A stretch of 64,000 nucleotides of DNA from Streptococcus oralis (GCF_004127215.1 NZ_QEWJ01000003.1:1-64000); one strand, 5' to 3'; positions 20,861 through 30,782 are shown, counted from the stretch's first letter. A program made the numbers and translations. Notes: a model not told the origin generated them from the sequence alone.

Positions 20861-21502
20861 ATGATGACATTTGTATTATTAATTTTAGCTTATCTGCTAG
20901 GTTCGATTCCGTCTGGTCTATGGATTGGACAAATCTTTTTTCAAACAAATCTGCGTGAACATGGTTCTGGAAATACTGGAACAACCAATACTTTCCGTAT
21001 TTTAGGTAAGAAAGCAGGTATGGCAACCTTTGTGATTGACTTCTTTAAAGGGACCTTGGCCACTCTACTTCCTATTCTTTTCCACCAACAAGGTCTATCA
21101 CCTCTCGTCTTTGGACTTTTGGCCGTAATTGGACATACCTTTCCTATCTTTGCAGGGTTTAAAGGGGGCAAGGCTGTCGCAACAAGCGCTGGAGTTGTTT
21201 TCGGATTTGCGCCTGTCTTCTGTCTCTATCTAGCGATTGTATTTTTTGGAACCCTCTATCTAGGTAGTATGATTTCACTGTCTAGCGTTACTGCTTCTAT
21301 CGCAGCCGTTATCGGAGTTCTCCTATTTCCACTATTTGGTTTTATCCTAAACAGCTATGACCCTCTCTTCATTTTGATTATCCTAGCACTTGCCAGCTTG
21401 ATTATCATTCGTCATAAGGATAATATCACACGCATCAAAAACAAAACTGAAAACCTCGTTCCTTGGGGATTGAACCTAACCCATCAAAATCCTAAAAAAT
21501 AA
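20861..21502 (+). CDS. plsY: Acyl-phosphate:glycerol-3-phosphate acyltransferase PlsY
   Basis: A 213-residue membrane enzyme that makes lysophosphatidate from acyl-phosphate and glycerol-3-phosphate, the first acylation in phospholipid synthesis. The three conserved loops are visible: [10 protein letters not shown] near residue 15, the phosphate-binding [11 protein letters not shown] near 35-45, and [18 protein letters not shown] near 90-108. Five or six membrane helices. Divergent from parE, as in pneumococci. No ribosome site; the -10 element ends seven bases before the ATG. Confidence 0.95.
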   Translation: MMTFVLLILAYLLGSIPSGLWIGQIFFQTNLREHGSGNTGTTNTFRILGKKAGMATFVIDFFKGTLATLLPILFHQQGLSPLVFGLLAVIGHTFPIFAGFKGGKAVATSAGVVFGFAPVFCLYLAIVFFGTLYLGSMISLSSVTASIAAVIGVLLFPLFGFILNSYDPLFILIILALASLIIIRHKDNITRIKNKTENLVPWGLNLTHQNPKK

Positions 21503-21525
21503 AACGCCAGTTTAAACTGACGTTT
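21502..21525. terminator. Bidirectional terminator between plsY and the nucleoside transporter
   Basis: Palindromic stem AAACG-CCAGTTT / AAACTGA-CGTTT with T runs on both strands, lying between two convergent stop codons 33 bases apart. Confidence 0.8.
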
Positions 21526-21535
21526 TTTTGTATGC

Positions 21536-22492
21536 TTATTTTGATTTGATGTAGTTGATACCATCTGCCTTAGGCGCAACTGCTTTTCCGAAGAAGGCTG
21601 CCAAGACAAGGATAGTCAAGACATAAGGGGCGATTTGAAGGTAAACCGCTGGCACTCCTTGTAGGAAAGGCAATTGAGAACCGATAACTGCCAAACTTTG
21701 TGAAAGTCCAAAGAAAAGACTTGAAAGCATAGCACCAACAGGATTCCATTTACCAAAAATCATGGCCGCAAGAGCGATGAACCCTGGACCGACGATGGTT
21801 GTTGCAGAGAAATTGACAGATGCAGATTGTGCATACAAGGCACCTCCAACTCCTCCTAAAAATCCAGAGATGAGCACACCATAGTAACGCATGAGGTAAA
21901 CATTAATCCCAAGGGTATCCGCAGCTTGTGGATGTTCTCCAACTGAGCGAAGGCGAAGACCAAACTTCGTTTTAAACATGATAAACCATGATACAAATGA
22001 AAATCCAATTGCGACATATCCCATTAAGCTTGTGTTCTTGAAGAAGATATCTCCAATGACAGGGATATCAGACAAGAAAGGAAAATCAAATTTACCAAAT
22101 GACAAATCGATATTGTTGGTTTGACCTTTTCCGTAGATCGCTTTTACCAAGAAGACAGCTAAGGCAGGAGCCAACAAGTTCAATACCGTACCACTGACAA
22201 CATGGTCAGCACGGAAGTTAATAGTAGCTACAGCATGGATGGCAGAGAAAATGAGACCAACCAAACCACCTGCAAGGAGAGATAGCCAGATGGTCATGCC
22301 ACCAAGAGAACTAGCAAAAGTCAAGTTAAATACGACTCCCGTAAAAGCTCCCATAACCATGATACCTTCCAAACCGACATTAACGACACCAGCATGTTCG
22401 GAGTAGGCTCCTCCGATACTAGTGAAAATGAGAGGAGCAGCATAGACCAGCATATTCGATACAAGAATTGTTAGTATAGCAACAGTATTCAT
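21536..22492 (-). CDS. Nucleoside ABC transporter permease (NupQ-like)
   Basis: A 318-residue inner-membrane permease of the RbsC/YufQ type with 8-9 membrane helices and the conserved GGAYSEHAGVVNVGLEGIM and LRSVGEHPQAADTLGI segments. It pairs with the product of the preceding gene to form the channel of the PnrA-type nucleoside importer. Last gene of the nucleoside operon; three bases follow the upstream stop. Ends at the shared terminator with plsY. Confidence 0.88.
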   Translation of the reverse strand: MNTVAILTILVSNMLVYAAPLIFTSIGGAYSEHAGVVNVGLEGIMVMGAFTGVVFNLTFASSLGGMTIWLSLLAGGLVGLIFSAIHAVATINFRADHVVSGTVLNLLAPALAVFLVKAIYGKGQTNNIDLSFGKFDFPFLSDIPVIGDIFFKNTSLMGYVAIGFSFVSWFIMFKTKFGLRLRSVGEHPQAADTLGINVYLMRYYGVLISGFLGGVGGALYAQSASVNFSATTIVGPGFIALAAMIFGKWNPVGAMLSSLFFGLSQSLAVIGSQLPFLQGVPAVYLQIAPYVLTILVLAAFFGKAVAPKADGINYIKSK

Positions 22493-22494
22493 CC

Positions 22495-23550
22495 TTACTC
22501 TACTCCTTTCATTTGTTTTTTGGGCTTGATGTATTTTTCGATAATGTAATGAGCACTTACAAAGAAGATAATCGAAGCTGTCACAATATTGACAAGTTCT
22601 GGTGGAATGGTCGCTGTGATCATACCTGGAGCACCTGTTTGCAAGGTTCCAAGCAAGAAGGCCGCAAAGACAATCCCAATAGGAGAATTGCTAGCAAGGA
22701 GGGCCACTGCCATCCCATTAAATCCAATAGCCAAGGAACCAGGTTGAACATAAATGTTCTGGAAGGTACCAATCCCTTCTACTGCTCCACCGATCCCACA
22801 GAGAGCACCTGAAATCACCATGGAAAGAATGATGATTCGTTTAGCTGACATCCCTGCATAATCTGAAGCATTCGGGTTAAGACCAACGGAACGGATTTCA
22901 AAACCAAGTGTTGTTTTCTTAATAATGAACCAAACCACTGCAACAGCAATCAAGGCGATAAAGATACCAATATTCATCCTTGACTTGGTTAATTCAGTCA
23001 GAAAACCTAGACGATAACTTGCATTTGCCCCTACTGTGATACTGGATTCAGAATCGACCATGAAGTTTTTAGGGAAGTTCCGAATGATTTCATTTCCAGC
23101 AAACAGGACGATGTAGTTCATCATAATGGTAACAATGACTTCACTCGTTCCTAAAAATGCTCGCAAGATACCTGGAATCAAACCAACGAAACCTCCTGCA
23201 ATTGCAGCCACAAGGACTGTCAAAGGAATCATTAAGATACGAGGGATATCTTGGAAAGATAAAGCGAACCATACTGCCGCAATCCAACCAGCCAAGGCTT
23301 GTCCTGGTAAGCCAACATTAAAAAATCCAGCTCGGCTAGCTATTGCAAATCCTAGAGCAATCAAAACCAGTGGTCCCATAGCGCGGAAAATTTCACCCAC
23401 ATTTTTAATAGAACCAAAAGCTGTCTTGAAGAGTTCTTCATAACCCCAAAGAGCATCATAACCAAAGATCCACATAATGACGGCTCCGAGGATGATTCCT
23501 AGGATTACAGAAATCAAAGGAACCGAAATTTGTTGTAATTTTTTAGACAT
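22495..23550 (-). CDS. Nucleoside ABC transporter permease (NupP-like)
   Basis: A 351-residue permease of the YufP type, with signature segments NVGLPGQALAGW and EIRSVGLNPNASDYAGM and about ten membrane helices. The start giving MSKKLQQISV has GGAG at the right spacing; an ATG 27 bases earlier is inside the ATPase gene without a site. Overlaps the ATPase stop by 8 bases. Confidence 0.88.
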   Translation of the reverse strand: MSKKLQQISVPLISVILGIILGAVIMWIFGYDALWGYEELFKTAFGSIKNVGEIFRAMGPLVLIALGFAIASRAGFFNVGLPGQALAGWIAAVWFALSFQDIPRILMIPLTVLVAAIAGGFVGLIPGILRAFLGTSEVIVTIMMNYIVLFAGNEIIRNFPKNFMVDSESSITVGANASYRLGFLTELTKSRMNIGIFIALIAVAVVWFIIKKTTLGFEIRSVGLNPNASDYAGMSAKRIIILSMVISGALCGIGGAVEGIGTFQNIYVQPGSLAIGFNGMAVALLASNSPIGIVFAAFLLGTLQTGAPGMITATIPPELVNIVTASIIFFVSAHYIIEKYIKPKKQMKGVE

Positions 23551-25078
23551 CACTCTTCTCCTTTTCCAATTCACCACCAGCCATCAAGACACCAAGCTCT
23601 TGTTTGTTGGTCTCAGATGGCTTCACAATACCTTGGATTTTTCCATCATGAATAACAGCAATCCGGTCTGATAGGTTTAGAATTTCATCTAATTCGAAGC
23701 TAACAACGAGGACGGCTTTTCCTTTATCACGTTCACCAATCAAACGTTTATGAATATACTCAATCGCACCAACGTCCAATCCACGTGTCGGTTGGCTAAC
23801 GATTAACAAATCTGGATTCCGATCAACTTCACGAGCAATAATGGCCTTTTGTTGATTTCCTCCTGATAGAGCACTTGCTGGAACAATCTCATTGGCTGCA
23901 CGAACATCAAACTCTTCCATCAACTTGCGGGCATATGAATTGATCTGATTGTAATTCAACACACCGTTTTTGCTAAGTGGTTCTTTGTAGTAAGTTTGAA
24001 GTGCGATGTTTTCAGAAAGCATCATTTCGAGAACAAGACCATCACGATGACGATCCTCAGGAACGTGGCTGACATTCATTTCAGTAATCTTACGTGAGGA
24101 AAGGCCAACAACTTCTTGTCCCTTAATTTTAATACTACCTGATTTAACTTTGCGAAGTCCAGTAATAGCCTGAATCAATTCACTCTGACCATTACCATCA
24201 ATCCCTGCAATCCCAACAATTTCGCCTGCACGAACATCAATAGATAGCTCTTTGACTGCAGGAACTCCGCGGTTTTCATTCACGACCAAGTCAGAAATTT
24301 GAAGAACCACTTCTTTAGGTTGCGCTTCTTCCTTCTCTGTTACGAACGAAACTGAGCGCCCAACCATCATCTCCGCCAAATCTTTATTGGTAGCACCTTC
24401 GATGCTGACGGTTTGAATGGATTTCCCACGACGAATAACTGTGACACGGTCTGCAACTGCACGAATTTCGTCCAGTTTGTGAGTGATGAGGATGATAGAT
24501 TTTCCTTCTTTAACAAGGGTTTTCATGATATCCATCAACTCCAAAATTTCAGCAGGAGTTAGCACTGCTGTAGGCTCGTCAAAAATCAGAATATCAGCTC
24601 CACGATAGAGTGTCTTCAAGATTTCAACCCGTTGTTGAGCCCCGACAGAGATATCTGCCACTTTTGCTGTAGGATCCACAGCCAAGCCGTAGCGTTCTGA
24701 CAACTCAAGGATATCAGCATTAGCCTTTTTCAAATCCAATACACCTTTATTAGTTACTTCGCTACCAAGAATGATATTTTCTGCAACAGTGAAAGCTTCT
24801 ACCAGCATGAAGTGCTGGTGAACCATCCCGATCCCTAGAGAAGCAGCCTTTGAAGGAGAATCTAGTTTTTCAGACTTCCCATTGACCACAATTTCTCCGC
24901 TCGTTGGTTCCAAAAGACCAGCCAACATATTCATCAGGGTTGATTTCCCAGCTCCATTTTCACCAAGAAGTGCATGAATTTCACCTTTACGCAATTCGAG
25001 GTTGATTTTGTCGTTTGCGACAAATTCACCAAAAATTTTGGTAATTTCACGCATCTCAATGACGTTTTCGTGTGCCAT
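23543..25078 (-). CDS. Nucleoside ABC transporter ATPase (two fused ATPase domains)
   Basis: A 511-residue tandem ABC ATPase of the RbsA/YufO class. The first domain has GENGAGKSTL (about residue 39), signature ISVGAQQRVEIL and Walker B ILIFDEPTAVL; the second has a degenerate P-loop region GIDGNGQSELIQ and signature ALSGGNQQKAIIAREV with DLLIVSQPTRGLD. The replacement of the usual Walker B acid by SQP in the second site is typical of this class. Powers uptake by the two permeases encoded downstream. Confidence 0.92.
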   Translation of the reverse strand: MAHENVIEMREITKIFGEFVANDKINLELRKGEIHALLGENGAGKSTLMNMLAGLLEPTSGEIVVNGKSEKLDSPSKAASLGIGMVHQHFMLVEAFTVAENIILGSEVTNKGVLDLKKANADILELSERYGLAVDPTAKVADISVGAQQRVEILKTLYRGADILIFDEPTAVLTPAEILELMDIMKTLVKEGKSIILITHKLDEIRAVADRVTVIRRGKSIQTVSIEGATNKDLAEMMVGRSVSFVTEKEEAQPKEVVLQISDLVVNENRGVPAVKELSIDVRAGEIVGIAGIDGNGQSELIQAITGLRKVKSGSIKIKGQEVVGLSSRKITEMNVSHVPEDRHRDGLVLEMMLSENIALQTYYKEPLSKNGVLNYNQINSYARKLMEEFDVRAANEIVPASALSGGNQQKAIIAREVDRNPDLLIVSQPTRGLDVGAIEYIHKRLIGERDKGKAVLVVSFELDEILNLSDRIAVIHDGKIQGIVKPSETNKQELGVLMAGGELEKEKSDV

Positions 25079-25147
25079 TCGAATATTCCTTTCTAGAAAA
25101 CTATATTTTATTTCAGTAGGACCTGCTAAACAAGTTAGTAGGTTCTA

Positions 25148-25204
25148 TTGAGACAAAATGTCTCAACACCTCAAAAAAAGCGACCCAAGAAGGATGGATC
25201 GCTT
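25148..25204 (-). terminator. Intercistronic hairpins between pnrA and the transporter ATPase
   Basis: Two hairpins in the 137-base gap. The one nearest pnrA pairs AAGCGA (25178-25183) with TCGCTT (25199-25204) and runs into seven T on the minus strand, a typical terminator. The next is a perfect 8-bp stem, TTGAGACA / TGTCTCAA (25148-25166). Partial termination here would give more binding protein than membrane components, a common stoichiometry device in ABC operons. Confidence 0.65.
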
Positions 25205-25215
25205 CTGGAAGGTTT

Positions 25216-26271
25216 TTATTTCTCAGGTGCTTTTACGCTACCATCAATAATTAGTTTTTTAGCATCTTCCACTGCTTTTTTAGCATCTTCAGAAAGATTA
25301 GAAGTAGTCAAATCAACACCACCATCTTTCAAACCAAATGTAATCACTTTTCCACCTGGGAATTTACCGTCAGCAGTTTGAGTTGCGATTTCTTGAACAG
25401 TTTTACCAACTTGTTTCAAAGTAGAAGCCAATACGAAGTTAGATTCTTTACCATCTTTTGAAGTGTATTTACCTTCGTCAACTTGGTCACGGTCTACACC
25501 AATAACCCAAACTTTTTCGTCTTCATTTTTCTTCTCGTTCAAGTCTTTTGCTTCTTTGAAGACACCAGCTCCTGTACCACCAGCAGCTTGGTAAATGACG
25601 TCAGCTCCTGCAGCGTATTGAGTCGCTGCAATAGTTCTACCTTTTTCTGGGTTGTTGAAGTCTTCAGCATATTGTACATCTACTGAAATGTCTTTGTTTA
25701 CAGACTTCACGCCTGCTTCAAATCCTTTTTCAAAACGAGTGATAACTTCACCACGTGCTCCACCGATGAAACCAACTTTGTTTGTCTTGGTAGTTTTGGC
25801 AGCAGCAACCCCTGCAAGATAAGCAGCTTCATTATCCGCAAAAACAGCAGATGCTACGTTCTTCTTATCACCAACAACAGAGTCAATGATAACGTAGTTG
25901 ATATCAGCATTTTCATCTGCAGCAGCTTTAACAGCTGGAGCAAGTTTGTAACCAACACCATACACTAATTTGTAGCCGTTTGTAGCAGCTTGGCTGAAGT
26001 GGTTTGCAAAATCTGCTTCACTTGTAGATTGGAAATAAGTAAATCCGTTATCTTTAGAAAGACCGTTTTCTTTCCCCCAAGCTTGTAGACCTTCCCATGC
26101 AGATTGGTTAAATGATTTATCATCAACACCACCTGTGTCAGTAACGATAGCAGCTTTTAAATCAGTTTTTGCATCTGAAGAATCTTTGCGAGACGCACGG
26201 TTTCCACATGCAGCAAGTCCGATTGCAGCGACAGTTACTAGACCTAGGCCTAACCATTGTTTCTTGTTCAT
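25216..26271 (-). CDS. pnrA: Nucleoside-binding lipoprotein PnrA (BMP family)
   Basis: A 351-residue lipoprotein of the Med/BMP family. The signal peptide ends in lipobox LAAC with Cys22 as the lipidated residue. The mature part has the BMP fold with family segments DTGGVDDKSFNQSAWEGL and GFIGGARGEVITRFEKGF. The pneumococcal and treponemal homologues bind purine nucleosides, which fits the neighbouring salvage genes. Followed on the minus strand by a terminator and then the ATPase and two permeases. Good GGAGG site. Confidence 0.93.
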   Translation of the reverse strand: MNKKQWLGLGLVTVAAIGLAACGNRASRKDSSDAKTDLKAAIVTDTGGVDDKSFNQSAWEGLQAWGKENGLSKDNGFTYFQSTSEADFANHFSQAATNGYKLVYGVGYKLAPAVKAAADENADINYVIIDSVVGDKKNVASAVFADNEAAYLAGVAAAKTTKTNKVGFIGGARGEVITRFEKGFEAGVKSVNKDISVDVQYAEDFNNPEKGRTIAATQYAAGADVIYQAAGGTGAGVFKEAKDLNEKKNEDEKVWVIGVDRDQVDEGKYTSKDGKESNFVLASTLKQVGKTVQEIATQTADGKFPGGKVITFGLKDGGVDLTTSNLSEDAKKAVEDAKKLIIDGSVKAPEK

Positions 26272-26348
26272 TCCTGAACCTCCTAAATAAGATATGCAAC
26301 TTAGTTGCGAATTAATGAAAGGGTCAATAGACCGCCTTTACAAAGTTA

Positions 26349-26738
26349 CTAGGTAAGATCTGTAAAGGAATATGGAAGTAATTCCCCGACCGTCATCTCG
26401 ACCGTCGTTTTATCTTTGGCGACTAGAGTCACTTTTAGATCTTGTTCAAAAAACTCAACCATGACCTGGCGACAAGCACCACATGGCGAGATGGGTTTTT
26501 CAGTTTGTCCGTAGACAATCAACTCTGAAAATTCCCGTTGCCCCTCCGAAACTGCTTTGAAGATAGCTGTACGCTCCCCACAGTTAGTCAAAGGATAACT
26601 AGCATTCTCGATGTTCACACCTGTATATACGCTACCATCCTTGGCTACTAAAACAGCTCCAATAGGAAAGTGAGAATAGGGTACATAGGCATTCTTGCTG
26701 GTTTCAATTGCTAGTTCAATCAACTCAGTAGTCGCCAT
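26349..26738 (-). CDS. cdd: Cytidine deaminase
   Basis: A 129-residue tetrameric-type enzyme converting cytidine or deoxycytidine to the uridine forms. Zinc ligands are the Cys of NCGERTAI and both Cys of PCGACRQV, and the Glu of CGE is the proton shuttle. Overlaps the deoC end by 14 bases, so it is coupled to deoC in the nucleoside catabolic operon. Confidence 0.95.
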   Translation of the reverse strand: MATTELIELAIETSKNAYVPYSHFPIGAVLVAKDGSVYTGVNIENASYPLTNCGERTAIFKAVSEGQREFSELIVYGQTEKPISPCGACRQVMVEFFEQDLKVTLVAKDKTTVEMTVGELLPYSFTDLT

Positions 26739-27387
26739 CAGCCAATTCTCCTTTTAAGATTGCTACACCAGCGGATGTTCCAATACGAGTAGCACCTGCC
26801 TCCACAAAGGCAAGAGCGTCCGCGTAAGAACGAGCTCCACCGGCAGCTTTAACACCCATATCAGGTCCCACTGTTTGACGCATTAATTTGACATCTGGCA
26901 GAGTTGCTCCTCCAGTTGAGAAGCCAGTAGATGTTTTAACAAAATCAGCTCCTGCTTTTTGTGACAACTGGCAGGCCACAACCTTTTCTTGATCTGTCAA
27001 CAAACAAGCTTCAATAATGACTTTAACTAATTTGTCGCCACTTGCTTCTACAACGGCACGGATGTCTGACTCAACTAAATCAAGATTGCCAGATTTGAGG
27101 GCACCGACATTGATAACCATATCAATCTCATCTGCACCATTTTGGATAGCTTCTTTTGTTTCAAAAGCCTTCACAGCTGAAGTTGTTGCTCCCAAAGGGA
27201 AACCAACCACAGTACAGACCTTAACATCTGAGCCTTTAAGCCCTGTTTTTGCATGTTTTACCCATGTGGGATTGACACAAACACTGGCAAAATCATACTC
27301 ACGCGCTTCAGATAGCAAACGATTAATTTGTTCTTGGCTTGCATCTTGCTTCAAAAGCGTATGATCGATATATTTATTCAACTTCAT
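26725..27387 (-). CDS. deoC: Deoxyribose-phosphate aldolase
   Basis: A 220-residue class I aldolase that splits 2-deoxyribose-5-phosphate into glyceraldehyde-3-phosphate and acetaldehyde. The Schiff-base lysine lies in [16 protein letters not shown]. The start giving [13 protein letters not shown] matches the family N-terminus; an in-frame ATG 66 bases earlier lies inside pdp. It acts after pyrimidine phosphorylase and phosphopentomutase. Confidence 0.95.
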   Translation of the reverse strand: MKLNKYIDHTLLKQDASQEQINRLLSEAREYDFASVCVNPTWVKHAKTGLKGSDVKVCTVVGFPLGATTSAVKAFETKEAIQNGADEIDMVINVGALKSGNLDLVESDIRAVVEASGDKLVKVIIEACLLTDQEKVVACQLSQKAGADFVKTSTGFSTGGATLPDVKLMRQTVGPDMGVKAAGGARSYADALAFVEAGATRIGTSAGVAILKGELADGDY

Positions 27388-27406
27388 ATTCGGATTCTCC
27401 CTGGTT

Positions 27407-28684
27407 TTATGAGATAATTTCAATAATTTCTCGTAAACATTGCACTCTATCATTCATTTTAACATATTTTTGAAATTCTGTAACTAGTTCAGAAGAAATT
27501 TTTCCATTTGTATAAACTTTTGCAACAATTTCTCCTTTTTGGACGGAGTCTCCAACTTTTTTTTCAAAAACAATCCCTGTTTCATAGTCCAAATCATCAG
27601 ACTTGACTGCACGACCAGCTCCTAATCTCATGGCAAAGAGCCCAAATTCCATCGCCGGAAGGGCTGAAATGACACCTGACTCTTGCGCCGGGATATCCAC
27701 TACATGTGCAACATTTACTGGGCGGTAGAGATCTTCTAGATCACCACCTTGAGCTACCACCATTTCTTCAAACTTAGCCAGTGCTTGACCATTCTCGAGA
27801 TGTTTACGGATTTCCTCAACGGTTTTCTCAATATCAGCTAAACCAAGCATAATTTGAGCTAGTTCACAGATAAAGTGGGTAATATCCTGACGGCCTTGGC
27901 CTTGTAAAATTTCCAATGCTTCAAGGATTTCCAGACGATTTCCAATCGCTCGCCCCAAGGGTTGGCTCATATCTGTAATGACTGCTACCGTCTTTCGACC
28001 AACGGCCTTACCGAGATCCACCATGGTTTGAGCCAATTCGCGCGCCTCCTCAACAGTCTTCATAAAGGCACCCTCGCCAACAGTTACGTCTAGCAAAATA
28101 GCATCCGCACCTGCCGCGATTTTCTTGCTCATGACAGAACTCGCAATCAAAGGAATCGTGTCGACAGTTGCGGTCACATCACGAAGGGCATAGAGAAGTT
28201 TATCTGCTTTGACCAGCTGGTTCGATTGTCCAATGACAGATACACCAATGTCTTGAACCTGTTTGATAAAATCATCTTGACTCCGCTCCACTTGGTAGCC
28301 CTTGATCGCTTCTAACTTATCTAAGGTCCCGCCAGTGTGTCCTAGTCCACGACCACTCATTTTTGCAACCGGAACACCAAAACTGGCTACTAAAGGAGCT
28401 AAAATCAAGGTCACCTTGTCACCAACACCACCAGTAGAATGCTTGTCAACTTTAATTCCATTAATAGCTGATAAATCAAACTCTTGTCCTGTCTTGACCA
28501 TATTCATCGTCAGGTCAGAAATCTCTCGTGTGGCCATTCCTTTGAAATAAACAGCCATAGCAAAAGCAGACATCTGATAGTCTGGAACAGTTCCTGCCAC
28601 ATAGCCTTCTACCAACCACTTGATTTCATTTGAAGTCAATTCTTGACCGTCTCGTTTCTTTTGGATTAAATCAACTGCTCTCAT
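27407..28684 (-). CDS. pdp: Pyrimidine-nucleoside phosphorylase
   Basis: A 425-residue thymidine/pyrimidine phosphorylase that releases the base and (deoxy)ribose-1-phosphate. The family signature is [12 protein letters not shown] with [16 protein letters not shown] following (about residues 80-125), and the C-terminal domain is present. Its ATG overlaps the stop of the upstream methyltransferase by four bases (ATGA). Length is normal for the Firmicutes enzyme. Confidence 0.94.
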   Translation of the reverse strand: MRAVDLIQKKRDGQELTSNEIKWLVEGYVAGTVPDYQMSAFAMAVYFKGMATREISDLTMNMVKTGQEFDLSAINGIKVDKHSTGGVGDKVTLILAPLVASFGVPVAKMSGRGLGHTGGTLDKLEAIKGYQVERSQDDFIKQVQDIGVSVIGQSNQLVKADKLLYALRDVTATVDTIPLIASSVMSKKIAAGADAILLDVTVGEGAFMKTVEEARELAQTMVDLGKAVGRKTVAVITDMSQPLGRAIGNRLEILEALEILQGQGRQDITHFICELAQIMLGLADIEKTVEEIRKHLENGQALAKFEEMVVAQGGDLEDLYRPVNVAHVVDIPAQESGVISALPAMEFGLFAMRLGAGRAVKSDDLDYETGIVFEKKVGDSVQKGEIVAKVYTNGKISSELVTEFQKYVKMNDRVQCLREIIEIIS

Positions 28685-29271
28685 ACTTTCACACTTCTAA
28701 GGATATAGTATCCCTTATCTTTTTTAACGACCTCACAATTGCCAAACACGTCTTCCATCTTATTTTTGGCACTAGGGGCACCCTGCTTTTTCTGGATAAC
28801 GATTGTTAAGTCTCCACCGTCCTCCAGAAAATCCATGCTCTTTTCGATAATCTCATGAACAACTTGTTTACCTGCTCGAATGGGAGGATTGGAAATAACA
28901 TGGTCAAATTTACCTTCAACTTGTTCATAGATATTGGATTGGAAAATCGTCGCTGCTACTTTATTTCTTTCAGCATTTTGTCGCGCTAAATCCAAGGCAC
29001 GATTATTGATATCGACCATGGTTGCTTGGACCCCGTAAGCCTTAGCTAACGACAAACCCAATGGTCCATAACCACAGCCTACATCAAGGACCGTTTCTCC
29101 TTGGTTGACCTCAAGGCACTTGAGCAAGAGTTGACTTCCAAAATCAACCATTTTCTTACTAAAAACACCTGCATCCGTCAAAAAGGTCATTTTTTGTCCC
29201 AACAACTCTACTCTCAACTCATGAATGTCGTGAGCTGCATCAGGATTTTCTGCATAATACATTTTACTCAT
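28681..29271 (-). CDS. Class I SAM-dependent methyltransferase (RsmC-like)
   Basis: A 196-residue Rossmann-fold methyltransferase with motif I LDVGCGYGPLGL (about residue 60) and the NPPI(R) catalytic motif of N-methylating enzymes at HVISNPPIRAG. This is the RsmC/MTS family, probably a 16S rRNA guanine-N2 methyltransferase. It heads the nucleoside operon, with pdp starting inside its stop codon. The message seems leaderless: the -10 element ends seven bases before the ATG and there is no ribosome site. Confidence 0.85.
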   Translation of the reverse strand: MSKMYYAENPDAAHDIHELRVELLGQKMTFLTDAGVFSKKMVDFGSQLLLKCLEVNQGETVLDVGCGYGPLGLSLAKAYGVQATMVDINNRALDLARQNAERNKVAATIFQSNIYEQVEGKFDHVISNPPIRAGKQVVHEIIEKSMDFLEDGGDLTIVIQKKQGAPSAKNKMEDVFGNCEVVKKDKGYYILRSVKV

Positions 29272-29277
29272 AAGTCT

Positions 29278-29286
29278 ATTTTAGCA
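29278..29286 (-). promoter_or_regulatory. Extended -10 element of the nucleoside operon (leaderless)
   Basis: TGCTAAAAT on the minus strand, six bases (AGACTT), then ATG at 29271. Same geometry as upstream of plsY, the GAF gene and the 64-aa gene. Confidence 0.5.
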
Positions 29287-29301
29287 TATTTTAAGGTTTT
29301 T

Positions 29302-29315
29302 TAAAACCGTTTACA
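29302..29315 (-). promoter_or_regulatory. Probable CcpA-binding cre site
   Basis: TGTAAACGGTTTTA on the minus strand fits the Gram-positive cre consensus TGWAANCGNTNWCA at all but one position. It lies about 20-35 bases upstream of the -10 of the nucleoside catabolic operon, where CcpA would block RNA polymerase when sugar is plentiful. This suits an operon that degrades nucleosides for carbon. Confidence 0.5.
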
Positions 29316-29505
29316 AAGCTAAAATTCAACAAACAAACTAAATCTGTTATGATAACAATTAAAGAATTTTCGTATTATTTCCTCTATTTTTGACTTTTTA
29401 GAGCAACTTATAGCAACTTTCAAGAATCAGAATGAGAAATATCGAATTTCATTCTCTCTTTAGATTAGAAATATGATATACTAAGATATCGAACGAGGAA
29501 AGAAT

Positions 29506-30426
29506 ATGACCAACGAATTTTTACATTTTGAAAAAATCAGCCGCCAGACTTGGCAATCTTTACATCGAAAGACAACTCCTCCCTTGACAGAGGAAGAGTT
29601 AGAATCTATCAAGAGTTTCAATGACCAGATTAGTCTACAGGACGTAACGGACGTCTACCTTCCCCTAGTCCATCTTATCCATATTTACAAGCGCACCAAG
29701 GATGATTTGGCATTTTCAAAAGGAATTTTCCTCCAACGTGAAAGCAAATCTCAACCTTTTATTATTGGGGTTTCTGGCAGTGTTGCTGTGGGGAAATCAA
29801 CCACTAGTCGCTTACTTCAGATTCTTCTATCACGGACTCTCCCAGATGCTACTGTAGAATTGGTGACAACCGACGGTTTTCTCTACCCCAATCAAACCTT
29901 GATTGAGCAAGATATCTTAAATCGCAAAGGTTTTCCTGAAAGTTATGATATGGAAACCTTGCTGAATTTCCTTGATCGCCTTAAGAACGGGCAAGATGTC
30001 GATATTCCTGTCTATTCTCATGAAGTGTATGACATCGTTCCTGGAGAGAAACAACGTGTCAAAGCTGCGGACTTTGTTATTGTTGAAGGCATCAATGTCT
30101 TTCAAAATCCTCAAAATGAGCGCCTTTACATCACTGATTTCTTTGATTTCTCCATCTATGTGGACGCAGCTGTTGAAGACATCGAAAGCTGGTATTTAGA
30201 CCGCTTTTTAAAACTACTTAGCTTTGCCCAAAACGCTCCAGACAGCTACTACCACCGCTTTACGCAAATGCCGATTGGAGAAGTTGAAGCCTTTGCACAT
30301 CAGGTTTGGACCAGTATTAATCTCATAAATCTACAAAACTATATCGAACCAACAAGGAATCGCGCCGAGGTCATTCTCCACAAGACTAAAAACCACGAAA
30401 TCGATGAAATTTACCTAAAAAAATAA
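29506..30426 (+). CDS. coaA: Pantothenate kinase (type I)
   Basis: A 306-residue CoaA that phosphorylates pantothenate, the committed step of coenzyme A synthesis. The P-loop is [12 protein letters not shown] near residue 90, followed by [10 protein letters not shown] and the C-terminal [18 protein letters not shown] segment typical of type I. Divergent from the nucleoside operon; a -10 TATACT lies at 29477-29482 and GAGGAAAG precedes the ATG. Normal length. Confidence 0.95.
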   Translation: MTNEFLHFEKISRQTWQSLHRKTTPPLTEEELESIKSFNDQISLQDVTDVYLPLVHLIHIYKRTKDDLAFSKGIFLQRESKSQPFIIGVSGSVAVGKSTTSRLLQILLSRTLPDATVELVTTDGFLYPNQTLIEQDILNRKGFPESYDMETLLNFLDRLKNGQDVDIPVYSHEVYDIVPGEKQRVKAADFVIVEGINVFQNPQNERLYITDFFDFSIYVDAAVEDIESWYLDRFLKLLSFAQNAPDSYYHRFTQMPIGEVEAFAHQVWTSINLINLQNYIEPTRNRAEVILHKTKNHEIDEIYLKK

Positions 30427-30433
30427 TTTCCCC

Positions 30434-30462
30434 TTGTCAAAACCTAAGTTTTCAGATATAAT
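30434..30462 (+). promoter_or_regulatory. Promoter of rpsT
   Basis: -35 TTGTCA (30434-30439), 17-base spacer, -10 TATAAT (30457-30462), 32 bases before the rpsT start. A near-consensus promoter, as expected for a ribosomal protein gene. Confidence 0.75.
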
Positions 30463-30493
30463 GGTATAGTTAGTAAATATGGAGGTAAGAACA

Positions 30494-30730
30494 TTGGCAA
30501 ACATTAAATCAGCTATCAAACGCGCTGAATTGAACGTTAAACAAAACGAAAAAAACTCAGCTCAAAAATCAGCTATGCGTACTGCTATCAAAGCTTTCGA
30601 AGCAAACCCTTCTGAAGAACTTTTCCGTGCTGCTAGCTCAGCTATCGACAAAGCAGAAACTAAAGGTTTGATTCATAAAAACAAAGCAAGCCGCGATAAA
30701 GCTCGTCTTTCAGCTAAACTTGCTAAATAA
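30494..30730 (+). CDS. rpsT: 30S ribosomal protein S20
   Basis: A 78-residue basic protein with the S20 three-helix sequence ([19 protein letters not shown], then the conserved [13 protein letters not shown] near the end). The start codon is TTG at 30494, eight bases after a perfect GGAGG at 30481-30485; the ATG at 30479 overlaps that site and cannot be used. S20 is known for rare start codons, which limit its synthesis. Own promoter and terminator. Confidence 0.95.
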
Positions 30731-30731
30731 G

Positions 30732-30753
30732 AAACAGTCCACAGAGGCTGTTT
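30732..30753 (+). terminator. Terminator of rpsT
   Basis: AAACAG (30732-30737) pairs with CTGTTT (30748-30753) and seven T follow. Confidence 0.8.
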
Positions 30754-30782
30754 TTTTGTCCTCCATTACGAAAAGGTAGAAA

